The notes under the pieces were generated by a model. The model had not been told where the DNA came from. It saw only the letters and a list, made by a program, of their open reading frames with translations, and did no database searches. From assembly GCF_001583435.1 (NCBI RefSeq), contig NZ_CP013251.1:2253617-2317616 (forward strand): a stretch of DNA of 64,000 bases, given 5' to 3'. This document shows positions 41,347 to 49,581 of this stretch, in pieces. The translations under genes were made by a program, and so were the position numbers. Source of the stretch: Endozoicomonas montiporae CL-33. Lineage in GTDB: Bacteria; Pseudomonadota; Gammaproteobacteria; Pseudomonadales; Endozoicomonadaceae. The number at the start of each line of letters is the position of its first letter. Positions within the stretch are counted from its first letter, which is position 1.

Positions 41347-42204
41347 ATGAAAATAAGCCATCCAATGTCGCTGAGTATTCCTGATGATTTTGATATAGAG
41401 AGTAATCCATTTGTTAGCCTTCCGGAAAGCCGTTTACCCGTAGTAGGCAGAGATTTGAAAATGCTTGCCAGCAAGCTGAGGTTGTCGGTCATTGATAGTA
41501 GCTGGTTTTATGGTCTCACAGTTGCTGCATGGTATGAATACACCAAAGATCCCACAGAGAAAATCCGCTCCAGATATCAGAAAAAAATAAAAAAATTAGA
41601 GGTTCAGCGACATGACATTATCAATAAAATTCAAAATAGCCGTGACAAAGAATTAAAGGTAAATCTAGAGAATATTGATACCGAGATTGAAGCTCTGGAA
41701 GAGGAATGTCGCAGTGAGTGTGCTAAAAAGGAACGGGATGAGCTTCAAGCCTGCCAGCCACGCAGACGCCCCTTGTCATCGGGTAAAGAAGATGAATTAC
41801 CAGTAGCTAAAAAACCGGGAAATGCTGTGGATTTACCTCTCGCGTTATTAGTTCATTTGACCAATCAGATGCCTTTCCTTGTGCAATCGCTGCCTCTTTC
41901 TGATCCGCATATTGAGTTATTCGCAGATTTGTTGGAGCCTCACACAGAAAAAGACTTTTCTTTTTATGTGGGCAGAGATGAGAATGCAGCCTATCGCTGG
42001 CGGAAAGGTATGAATCCGCCATCTACGGCAGTCAAGCGTCTAATTCATATGCTGTCAGTTTGGTTTCTGATGGAGCCTGCAGCATCGAAAGATCAACGAA
42101 TAAAGTGGTGGGTTGATTTTGTAAATCAGGAGAGGAGGCTATTGGGTGATCGAATAGCTGGTAAAGAAGAGCATGCGAAGAGAGTTCTTCCCCCTGGACT
42201 GTAA
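41347..42204 (+). CDS. Hypothetical protein in mobilisation region
   Basis: 285 aa, starting 12 bp after the relaxase stop with an AAGGAGAAGGAGC ribosome binding site, so in one operon with it. A coiled coil covers about residues 80-140 (KKIKKLEVQRHDIINKIQ). The C-terminal part contains FYVGRDENAAYRWRKGMNPP and LIHMLSVWFLMEP, which look like a helix-turn-helix-type fold. I do not recognise the family. Confidence 0.6.
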   Translation: MKISHPMSLSIPDDFDIESNPFVSLPESRLPVVGRDLKMLASKLRLSVIDSSWFYGLTVAAWYEYTKDPTEKIRSRYQKKIKKLEVQRHDIINKIQNSRDKELKVNLENIDTEIEALEEECRSECAKKERDELQACQPRRRPLSSGKEDELPVAKKPGNAVDLPLALLVHLTNQMPFLVQSLPLSDPHIELFADLLEPHTEKDFSFYVGRDENAAYRWRKGMNPPSTAVKRLIHMLSVWFLMEPAASKDQRIKWWVDFVNQERRLLGDRIAGKEEHAKRVLPPGL

Positions 42205-42263
42205 ATCTCAGAGGGAAATGGGGGGATTACCGGGGTAAATCAAAGTTATATTTAATTAAGTTG

Positions 42264-42447
42264 TTATCGCCTTAAATAGTTGTCTTTTATATATTTTGCT
42301 AATGGTGGTGATACGACTGCAAGAGCAGTAAGAACGGTTACACTGATAGCAGAGAGCCAGAACCAAAAATTCATCTGATCACTGGTTAATGCAAATATTG
42401 TAGCCAATGAGCTGGCAGGCAGTAGTAAAGCTGCGATCAGAGAAATG
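42264..42447 (-). pseudogene. Membrane-protein C-terminal fragment cut by IS21
   Basis: The minus strand encodes ISLIAALLLPASSLATIFAL, a second hydrophobic helix (FWFWLSAISVTVLTALAVV) and a basic tail ending KYIKDNYLRR. It has no start codon and begins at the IS21 left end. It could be the C-terminal membrane anchor of the gene cut on the other side of the IS (44602-45301), but after removing one copy of the 4-bp duplication the two frames are out of register, so the link is unproven. Confidence 0.5.
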
Positions 42448-42553
42448 TGTTAACTCCGCTTTAATATGACCTTCTTCCACCGGTTTGAGATGACCCGTTT
42501 TCAGCAACACTTTTGACCCGCTTTCAACGGTTAAGTTCACTGTGTTTTCAGGT

Positions 42554-43315
42554 TTATTTCTTGGCAGAAGTGCCTTTCAGTAATCCAGCTTTGCGCTTCT
42601 CTTTCAGGCGGTAACTCTCACCTTTGATATTGAGAGTTGTCGCATGATGCAGTAGCCGATCCAAGATCGCAGTGGCTATGGCTTGATCGCCAAAGATCTC
42701 GCCCCAGTCGACAAAGCTCTTATTCGAGGTCAGGATGATACTTGCCTTTTCGTAACGGCGAGTCACGAGTCGGAAGAAAAGGCTGGCTTCATCCTGATCC
42801 ATAGGAAGGTAGCCAATTTCATCCAGTACCAGCAGCTTTGGGTACATCAGTTGCTGCATCTGTCTTTCAAGCCGGTTCTCCTGCAACGCTTTTTTCAGCG
42901 TAGTCATCAGCTTGTCGAGGCTCATGAACATAACCCGATGTCCGGCTTCTGCTGCCTTAACAGCCAGAGCTATTGCCAGATGTGTTTTACCAACACCTGG
43001 CGGTCCGAGTAATACGACATTTTCAGCACGATCAACAAAACCAAGACCGGAGAGTTCCCGAACCACTTTTCGGTCAACGGTCGGCTGAAAGCTGTAGTCA
43101 AACTGCTCTAATGTTTTTAGCCATGGTAACCGGGCTTGCTTTAGACGACTCTCAAGCCCTTTCTGGTGACGGCCAGCCCACTCAGTAGAAAGCACTTCTA
43201 CCAGGAACTCCCGGTAATTCAGGTCTTTCTTGCTGGCTTGCTCACACAGGGTATCAAGGTTGTCAGCCAGGTGGTCAAGCTTAAGGCGATTGACCAGTGT
43301 CGTTAACTGTTCCAT
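42554..43315 (-). CDS. istB: IS21 helper ATPase IstB
   Basis: 253 aa. AAA+ ATPase that assists the IS21 transposase in target selection. Walker A is LLGPPGVGKTHLAIAL, Walker B is LLVLDEIGYLPMDQDE, followed by SIILTSNKSFVDWGEIFGD. The start ATG at 43315 overlaps the istA stop (TGATG). Confidence 0.95.
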   Translation of the reverse strand: MEQLTTLVNRLKLDHLADNLDTLCEQASKKDLNYREFLVEVLSTEWAGRHQKGLESRLKQARLPWLKTLEQFDYSFQPTVDRKVVRELSGLGFVDRAENVVLLGPPGVGKTHLAIALAVKAAEAGHRVMFMSLDKLMTTLKKALQENRLERQMQQLMYPKLLVLDEIGYLPMDQDEASLFFRLVTRRYEKASIILTSNKSFVDWGEIFGDQAIATAILDRLLHHATTLNIKGESYRLKEKRKAGLLKGTSAKK

Positions 43316-44493
43316 CACACCACCTCCTCATAATGGCTGAGGTCACGGGTTTCAACCTTGATCTCGTCATACAGGGCACGGTGGTGGGTGGCGTCGAGTA
43401 CCCAGCGGTTCTTTGCGTCAACCAGCAGATGGCTGGCAACGAGGGTATCGTCCGGGCCATAAACCCGTAGCTGCCGGTCAAGTCCCATGCGGATACTGAC
43501 TTGCTGACCAACCAAAGTACTGGGAACACTGTAGCGATTCGTCTTAAAATTAATGTAACCATCAACCGGCACACGTCGTGTTTCCCGGTAGCTGGTGTCA
43601 TAACGAATATCCGGTAGCTTTTGAAGGTGCGGCTGTTCTTTAGCAAAGCGGTCAGCCACTTTTTCTTTCAGAGTGTCATGATGGCGTTCATCTGCTACGT
43701 TGGTCAGCCAGTCTCCCAGTTGCTGGTTCAAGTGCTCAAGGCTTTCAAAGCTGCGATAGCGCTGGAAGAAGTTTTCTTTTACGTAGCGCACCATACGCTC
43801 GGTTTTTCCCTTGGTCTGTGCTCTGTAGGGTTTGCAGGCTTTAGGCTGAAACTCGTAGTGTCGAGACAACAACAGAAAACCTTCATTAAACTTCACCTGT
43901 CCGTTACCAGGATGCTCCAGAACTGCAGCCTTCTGGTTATCAACCAGTACCTGCGCACTTGAACCCCCGAACCACTCGAACGCCCGGATCAGGCTTTCAT
44001 AAGTGTGTTCCGAATCATTGCTGTAAGCAGCAAAGGCATAGAAGCGGCGTGAGTAGCCCAGAACATTAACGGAGACATAAACTTTGCGAAGCTCACCTCC
44101 AACTTCGATCTGCAGTTCTCCCCAGTCGTGCTGCAACTGGTGACCGGGAGCCGTTTCATAACGGGTGGTCGCCTTGCTTTCACGCAGGGTGCGTTTAGGG
44201 TGGATATAGTCCCGTAAAATGGTGATGCCACCGGCATATCCCTGCCCTTTGATTTCGGCAAATATGACCTCGGCATTCCAGACATTCTCAGCCAGTAACG
44301 CGTCAATGACGGATTTGAAATCATCAAGCTTACTCTGGCGAACACCGGATTTGCGTCTGGGTGGTGGTCCTTGCCTTTGCAGGGCTCTCTTGACGGTACT
44401 GACAGAGCAACCTCTCTGGCAGGCAATGTCCTCAAGATAGCAGCCTTTGTCTCTGGCTTGCTTTATCATAAGGTAGTCCTCTCGGTTGATCAT
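43315..44493 (-). CDS. istA: IS21 transposase IstA
   Basis: 392 aa. An N-terminal helix-turn-helix (CQRGCSVSTVKRALQRQG) precedes a rve-type DDE integrase core (QHDWGELQIEVGGELRKVYV, VLVDNQKAAVLEH, PYRAQTKGKTERMVRYVKEN). The ATG at 44493 gives the standard N-terminus MINREDYLMIKQ. Seems intact. Confidence 0.95.
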   Translation of the reverse strand: MINREDYLMIKQARDKGCYLEDIACQRGCSVSTVKRALQRQGPPPRRKSGVRQSKLDDFKSVIDALLAENVWNAEVIFAEIKGQGYAGGITILRDYIHPKRTLRESKATTRYETAPGHQLQHDWGELQIEVGGELRKVYVSVNVLGYSRRFYAFAAYSNDSEHTYESLIRAFEWFGGSSAQVLVDNQKAAVLEHPGNGQVKFNEGFLLLSRHYEFQPKACKPYRAQTKGKTERMVRYVKENFFQRYRSFESLEHLNQQLGDWLTNVADERHHDTLKEKVADRFAKEQPHLQKLPDIRYDTSYRETRRVPVDGYINFKTNRYSVPSTLVGQQVSIRMGLDRQLRVYGPDDTLVASHLLVDAKNRWVLDATHHRALYDEIKVETRDLSHYEEVV

Positions 44494-44601
44494 GGCTCCT
44501 TTTCCTGAGTGCTGATAACACTATGGGATTCGGCCATGAAGTGGTAAATCGAGAGGTCATTTCAAACCGGTGATTTGGGGTCATTTATTGGCGGAGGTAA
44601 C

Positions 44602-45301
44602 AATGGCGAAGCTCTACAATCTGTTGCTTAGCCGCTTCGGTCTCATCCTTTATATGGCAAAACTGGGTCCCTAACCATGATATAATTTCTTGAACTGAAG
44701 AGTTATCTAATCCCTTCTTTTTCACAGCATCACGCAGAAAGTCAGGCAGAGCCTTAAGGACCTCTGCCATTAAATTAGTTGACTCAGCAGGCTCTGATAA
44801 AACATGCGCAGACGAAAGTAATGATTCAAGAAATTCAATTAATCCATCTCTATCTTCATTCTTATCTATACGAATAAACCAATCATACTGATATCCATCA
44901 TCAGCTGGGCGAAAACTTACACCTGAACGAATGACGCAGAACTCAGCGTATTCCAGATTATTCAAAAGCTCTTTGAGTAATTTTTCATCGCCATCAAAAA
45001 CAAAGTAATGACCGTAGAAATTTGACTCAATATACCACTTAATTTTAGGCAGCTCAGGAGTTGGAGCTGATGCATACACCCTTGGTACAGAGTCATCCCA
45101 GAAATCACAACAGTCACGTTCATAGCTATTATCATCTAGTTTGATTAGTAGCTCATCAGACTCTGTTTTATAGACAGGATAAACCATGCCACGATAAACA
45201 ACTCCAAGAACACCTTCTGGAGTAGAACGTGCAGGCCTATCACTGGCGATCTCTAATAATTCACCTTCCGAGTAAACATTAACATCTAACTTAAAATACA
45301 T
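44602..45301 (-). pseudogene. Hypothetical protein, C-terminus cut by IS21
   Basis: Start ATG at 45301 (MYFKLDVNVYSEGELLEIAS). About 233 native codons remain; the frame then reads a few residues into the IS (to a stop at 44585). Mixed alpha/beta with many aromatic and acidic residues (YERDCCDFWDDSVPRVY, GYQYDWFIRIDKNEDRDGLI), no membrane segment or signal in what is left, and a helical C-terminal part ending ETEAAKQQIVELRH. Not recognised. Last gene of the leftward operon that starts near 49366. Confidence 0.55.
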
Positions 45302-45419
45302 GTAAAACTCATCACTATAATTTTTTATTTTAAGAAGTGGTTAAGAGCTAATGTACATCACAAGTGTCTTTAATAGCAATGGAGGCTAACGAGATTAGCC
45401 TCCTGAATGTACAACTTCT

Positions 45420-45995
45420 CTACAGATGCAGTTCGTTGCAAACCCTCTGAACAATTAATTCTATTGGAGATTTTCCATCAACCTCTAACCATTGATTTAC
45501 TACTTGATTGTTTTGTAACGCCAGCCTGTAGAATTCGTTAAGTGTGCTGTCTGCACTGGGCGAAAGCGTTTTGATATCCTCTGATGTATTACTCTCCCGA
45601 GATTTCAGTCGTTTTTTCCTTTCCCTGTATGGAACATGGATGTAGACCGTTAAATCAGGAACAATCAGTTTTTTTTCAACATCGTGAAGAGGCAGGCTAT
45701 TACCTGATGTTTTCCAGTGATGGTAAACTTGTGTTGACAGCCAATACCGGTCAACAACCACAGAGTGACCATCGTTGAGCTTACGACCAACTGTATTGGA
45801 CAGCTGCATCACAGTAGATGCATAAAACAGCTGTCTGGCATAAGGGTCATTGTAATGAATACGATCAATTTCTTTACGGACGGGTTTGTAGCGGCCTGAA
45901 GGCGTGGTGAGGTGTTCCATGCCTAAGTGTTCTGCCAATGCTTTTGTCAGTGTTGATTTTCCTGTGCCATCAAGTCCTTCAATTGCAATAAACAT
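45420..45995 (-). CDS. Thymidylate kinase-like P-loop nucleotide kinase
   Basis: 191 aa from ATG 45995 (MFIAIEGLDGTGKSTLTKAL). The P-loop GLDGTGKST is at residues 7-15 and the dTMP-kinase-type DRYW motif (VVVDRYWLSTQVYHH) at about 83; RERKKRLKSRES fits the LID region. The similarity is to dTMP kinases, but the sequence is diverged and unlikely to be the housekeeping enzyme. The start codon overlaps the stop of the radical SAM gene (TAATG), so the two are translationally coupled, which suggests a joint nucleotide-related reaction. Confidence 0.75.
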   Translation of the reverse strand: MFIAIEGLDGTGKSTLTKALAEHLGMEHLTTPSGRYKPVRKEIDRIHYNDPYARQLFYASTVMQLSNTVGRKLNDGHSVVVDRYWLSTQVYHHWKTSGNSLPLHDVEKKLIVPDLTVYIHVPYRERKKRLKSRESNTSEDIKTLSPSADSTLNEFYRLALQNNQVVNQWLEVDGKSPIELIVQRVCNELHL

Positions 45996-47242
45996 TATGC
46001 TGCCTCCCTGGTGGTGTTCAGTGATTTTGCCAGACGATCCATTTTTTCCCATTCAGATCGGGTAAAACTATTGCTTGCAACAACATGAGGAATATTACTG
46101 TTATCAATAATTCCTTCTTTCAGCCCATATTTATCCTTTTGTTCTATCAGCCCAGTTCCCTCAAGAAGCATCAGTGGGAAAGCTTTAATGACACAATCAC
46201 AGCGGTCTAAAAGAAATTGGATACTTTTTCTGAAACTATTGTATGTCTGGTTCGGAAGTCCGTAGATCAGGCTGACTTCAAAGGGTTGATCAAGTTTTTT
46301 TAACAGCTTTATCGCTTGTTCAATTTTCGGGATATTATTCGGTCGTTCAATGAGTTTATATTCTTCCTCAATAATGGTTTGAAGACCAAACTCTAATTCA
46401 ACGTTTAATTTTTTACAGAGTCCAAGGAACTCTTCATCAATCATTTCAAACCTGACCTGAAGTGAAAGTAAAGACGTTAAGTTTATCGATGCAGCATAGC
46501 GCAGAATATCCTTGCATCGATCTCCGCGATTAAAAACCGGGTCGAGTACATTAATTTTTTTCACATTGAATGCTTTGAATAACCTCAGCTCAGCTTTGAT
46601 TTTATCAAAGTTCATGAGGTGAACACCGTTACTAATCAGATCTCTGTGGGCGCAGAAATTGCATTTGAACTGACAACCACGGGATGTTTCCCAATGCAGC
46701 ATTTCGTTATTGGGTTTGAGATCATACGAGCCATCCAGAAAGGGCGACGGCAGAACTTCAAAGTTAACAGGTTGTTCAATAATCTGGGCAGTAATAGACT
46801 TCTCGGCCATTATGGCTTCAGGTAATGATGCTTCTCCGTAACCCGGGATGTAAATATCACCGTAAGGGTAAAGCTCCTTGCAGTTTTTTCTATGTATTTG
46901 ATACCCACCCAGTATGACTTTTCCGTTAAAGCCTTTTTCCCTGCATAGTGCTATCAGTGGATTAATGATGTTAGAGCTCCAGACGTAACAAGCCAGAATC
47001 AAATTATCCAGTCTTCGGAGATCCGTATGATTAGAAATACGACTAAAGATTTCCATGTGAGATAGTGATTCTTTCATTTGCTCGGGCATAGTGATCGCCA
47101 GGTGTTCAATGACAAATGAAGTGTGGTATTTTTCATGGCTCCGGCACGCTGACATAAGAGAAGCGGCTGCTAATCCTGTGCCGCTTTTTCCGCGTTGACT
47201 GAAATCAAATGTCACCATAAGAGCATTAAGTACTTGTTTCAT
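45995..47242 (-). CDS. B12-binding-type radical SAM protein
   Basis: 415 aa. Residues 1-165 look like a B12-binding Rossmann domain of the kind found in MiaB/BchE-related enzymes (LILACYVWSSNIINPLIALC, KVILGGYQIH, IYIPGYGEASLPE). The radical SAM cluster motif is RGCQFKCNFCAHRDL at about residue 187, followed by ELEFGLQTIIEE and FEVSLIYGLPNQTYNSF, typical of the TIM-barrel. The substrate is unknown. It is coupled to the kinase gene downstream; a small gene lies 12 bp upstream. Confidence 0.8.
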   Translation of the reverse strand: MKQVLNALMVTFDFSQRGKSGTGLAAASLMSACRSHEKYHTSFVIEHLAITMPEQMKESLSHMEIFSRISNHTDLRRLDNLILACYVWSSNIINPLIALCREKGFNGKVILGGYQIHRKNCKELYPYGDIYIPGYGEASLPEAIMAEKSITAQIIEQPVNFEVLPSPFLDGSYDLKPNNEMLHWETSRGCQFKCNFCAHRDLISNGVHLMNFDKIKAELRLFKAFNVKKINVLDPVFNRGDRCKDILRYAASINLTSLLSLQVRFEMIDEEFLGLCKKLNVELEFGLQTIIEEEYKLIERPNNIPKIEQAIKLLKKLDQPFEVSLIYGLPNQTYNSFRKSIQFLLDRCDCVIKAFPLMLLEGTGLIEQKDKYGLKEGIIDNSNIPHVVASNSFTRSEWEKMDRLAKSLNTTREAA

Positions 47243-47254
47243 AAGCCACTCCGT

Positions 47255-47560
47255 TTACAGCTTTTTATACATTTTGTTGTAGTTTTCGTGAGTTAATATC
47301 TGAAAGGGACTCAGTTTTTTACAGTACAGTTTGCAAATCAAGCGGTATCTTCGGCCTAACTTAAAGCGAACAATACTGGGTTTTCTGATTAGCTTTTTTC
47401 CTCCCAGATAGTGGTAAGTTTTTCCCTTTGAGAGGTCATCACAGATTTTTGTAGCTCTTACTTTCTGAGAGGTTGGTAGCGTCCGCCATAATTTTTTCTC
47501 TGTTGTAGTCGTGGGGTCCGTGTAGCGTATCATCCCTATTGCCCTTTTTAGTTCCATCAT
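47255..47560 (-). CDS. Small basic hypothetical protein
   Basis: 101 aa from ATG 47560. Very basic. The second half (IVRFKLGRRYRLICKLYCKK and ILTHENYNKMYKKL) resembles the pattern of RelE/ParE-fold proteins, where a beta-strand with RYRLI is followed by a His/Tyr tail, but I see no partner antitoxin. Lies 12 bp upstream of the radical SAM gene, probably the same operon. Start choice is uncertain; a TTG at 47569 is possible. Confidence 0.45.
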   Translation of the reverse strand: MMELKRAIGMIRYTDPTTTTEKKLWRTLPTSQKVRATKICDDLSKGKTYHYLGGKKLIRKPSIVRFKLGRRYRLICKLYCKKLSPFQILTHENYNKMYKKL

Positions 47561-47819
47561 TCCTGTCAAGCCTGGACCTTTCCTTGAGCAATACCTCTTT
47601 TAGATGCCCATCACGTTTCGAAAGTTCCTTTTTACTCAGCAGGTGATAGAGAATGAGATCAATCATCCATCGTCACACTGGTGGTTTGTAGCTGAATAAA
47701 ACAGATGTTCAGCTGGTAGAACGTGACAGGAAATCGTTTCTGATGGCTCCTGCTTCCACTGCATTTCAACAGCGGACAGGATTAGTATGAAATTGTGGAC
47801 TCCACAAAAAAGGGCAGAT

Positions 47820-48497
47820 TTATAAATTTTTCAGAAAAGAATGGTAGGATTTGGCACTGGCAATTTCACGACCAACTATGTCGGCCAGAAGGCGGTATTC
47901 AGGCTGCATGAGAGTTGTCTCTGGCAAATTGTTCAATAGTTTTTCTGTTTTCTGATAAGAGCCTGCATAAAATGACTTTAAAATGGTGTCATAGCTGCTC
48001 AACTCATTTTCGACCTTATTATTCATTTGAGCAAACAGGAGCTGGCTGATGGATTGCTTGCCTGCAAAGGGGTTGGGTAGCTCAGTTTTGTGAAGGTTTA
48101 CGTTATCTTTGAGTAGAAAAGACCGAAATGAGTCCAGATTAGGGCTTAGTGCATTGAGTATATTTCGCTTTGTTTCCAGAACCGAGAGTAGTTCATTAAC
48201 TTTTACTTCTTTTTCTTTCTGGCTGAGTGAGCCGAGCATGAGTTGATTTACTTTCTTAGTGTTATCAAAGAGAGTATCGAGAATAATAAGATTTCTGATA
48301 AACGTCAGGTTGCCTTGCTTATAGGTAATGCTTTTATTATGTGCCCCCTGATGTTCTTCAAACATCTCAGGTGGAATGGTCTTGTTATTTTTGTAGGTGT
48401 CAATTTTGTTACGTAAAGACTCGGGCACTAGCTCTTTACGTATCTTCAGTGCGTCCGCTACCAAACGTGTGGCGCTGTACTTTTTCACATTTCCCAC
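47820..48497 (-). CDS. Hypothetical helical protein
   Basis: 225 aa, almost entirely helical with short hydrophobic stretches (NLTFIRNLIILDTLFD) and a coiled-coil-like middle (KEVKVNELLSVLETKRN). No signal peptide or TM segment. I do not recognise it. It begins 8 bp after the stop of the small periplasmic protein gene, so it belongs to the same leftward operon. Confidence 0.6.
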   Translation of the reverse strand: MGNVKKYSATRLVADALKIRKELVPESLRNKIDTYKNNKTIPPEMFEEHQGAHNKSITYKQGNLTFIRNLIILDTLFDNTKKVNQLMLGSLSQKEKEVKVNELLSVLETKRNILNALSPNLDSFRSFLLKDNVNLHKTELPNPFAGKQSISQLLFAQMNNKVENELSSYDTILKSFYAGSYQKTEKLLNNLPETTLMQPEYRLLADIVGREIASAKSYHSFLKNL

Positions 48498-48504
48498 TGT
48501 TTTA

Positions 48505-48825
48505 TTACCTTTCGCATTTCAAGGCTGTGCGAATATGTTTTGGTGTGGAATAGGATGGTTGTGATTCAGCAATGCTTTTGGCAGCACTGACTAACTTGTC
48601 TCTGGATAAATGACAGTAACGACTGTCCTCAACAATTGCTTTTATAGCCCCTTCACACCGACCAGCAAGAAATGCTTCTTCTTTTGAGGTTGTCAAATTC
48701 TGGAACCATGCTTTTTCTTGTTCTACTAACTGACGACAGGCATGTTGTAGCTCTTTGACACTCAGGTCAGCTGCAGCGGTCGTGGAGGCAAGAAAAAAAG
48801 CTAAGACAGCAACAAGATTACGCAT
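48505..48825 (-). CDS. Small periplasmic protein, Rap1a/Tai-like
   Basis: 106 aa with a clear Sec signal peptide (MRNLVAVLAFFLASTTAAA). The mature part has paired cysteines and the motif FLAGRCEGAIKAIVEDSRYC, which resembles the Rap1a/Tai family of small periplasmic immunity-like proteins. The gene overlaps the 3' end of the upstream membrane-protein gene by 8 bp, so it is translationally coupled. No cognate toxin is visible. Confidence 0.55.
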   Translation of the reverse strand: MRNLVAVLAFFLASTTAAADLSVKELQHACRQLVEQEKAWFQNLTTSKEEAFLAGRCEGAIKAIVEDSRYCHLSRDKLVSAAKSIAESQPSYSTPKHIRTALKCER

Positions 48826-49366
48826 TGTTGTCCTCCTTTGATGGTTGATCTTCTTTTTCGTTGTTACTTTCTTCTTCTAAAAAGAAAGTCTGCTTGATTT
48901 TTCGCTGGGAAAGATAAAGCCCGAGAAACAGAGCCCCATGAACGATAAGCAAAAGGTCTTCTGCATTATATGGGTACTGTTGATATATTGGGGCGACTAT
49001 AAAATAGGCAGGAATAACAAAGAGTATGATAGATCTAAAGCCCGAGACTGACCAGCAACCGAGCCATATAACAGGATACCTTTTCAGGTTGTTTTTCTTT
49101 ATCAGGTCGTAAGTTTCTGAGAGATACCCATAGGCGAAAATAATAAACCCGAATAGAGTGATGAAAAAGCCAGTTGCTAACGAATCTCCAAATTCGCCTT
49201 TTAGTAATTTGGGTACTAAAAACAAGAAAAAGACCAGAGCCCAGGTGAGCAGGGCTATGATCAGATAAACCAGCCCGTGAAAAAGTGGTAATTTTCTGGC
49301 ACCGGTTTCTCTGAACTTGGCTATATCCCACCAGACTAATTTTTGTTGACTTCCTGTGGACATCAC
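48818..49366 (-). CDS. Four-helix inner-membrane protein
   Basis: 182 aa with about four TM helices (LVYLIIALLTWALVFFLFLV, TGFFITLFGFIIFAYGYL, and two more between residues 110 and 155) and a highly charged cytoplasmic tail (EEESNNEKEDQPSKED). Unknown family. First gene of the leftward operon; its promoter should lie in 49367-49581. Confidence 0.6.
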   Translation of the reverse strand: MMSTGSQQKLVWWDIAKFRETGARKLPLFHGLVYLIIALLTWALVFFLFLVPKLLKGEFGDSLATGFFITLFGFIIFAYGYLSETYDLIKKNNLKRYPVIWLGCWSVSGFRSIILFVIPAYFIVAPIYQQYPYNAEDLLLIVHGALFLGLYLSQRKIKQTFFLEEESNNEKEDQPSKEDNNA

Positions 49367-49581
49367 AGAGCTTCCCTATCTCATTATTTTTGTAATAACG
49401 GAATTTTGGCAGCTAGCCATCTGCTTGTAAATCCCTCGGTTTAATATACGACGGAATTAATATAATGACTGATAGATCTGACGTTTTTTTGACCGAATAT
49501 GAGCAGCTTGATTGAATGTGTATGGAAAAGATTAGGGGCGTTTTGGAACAGAGTCTAACTCTTTATACAGGGTGTCCTTTG

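Larger units (their letters stand above)
42448..44601 (-). mobile_element. IS21-family insertion sequence
   Basis: It has the istA-istB pair and inverted ends TGTTAACTCCGC...ATGACC (from 42448) and GGTCAT...GCGGAGGTAAC (to 44601). An inner set of inverted repeats is also present (CCGGTTTGAGATGACC at 42480-42495 and GGTCATTTCAAACCGG at 44555-44570), as expected from the multiple transposase sites of IS21 ends. A 4-bp duplication AATG flanks it (42444-42447 and 44602-44605). Confidence 0.9.

Noticed and set aside
45995..47242. Radical SAM gene as a prokaryotic viperin
   Set aside because: The N-terminal 165 residues look like a B12-binding domain, which viperins lack, the protein is longer than viperins, and the cluster motif context (RGCQFKCNFC) is not the viperin one.
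47439..47666. 75-aa minus-strand frame overlapping the small basic protein gene
   Set aside because: It has low-quality composition, lies in a shifted frame over a better candidate, and has no clear ribosome binding site.
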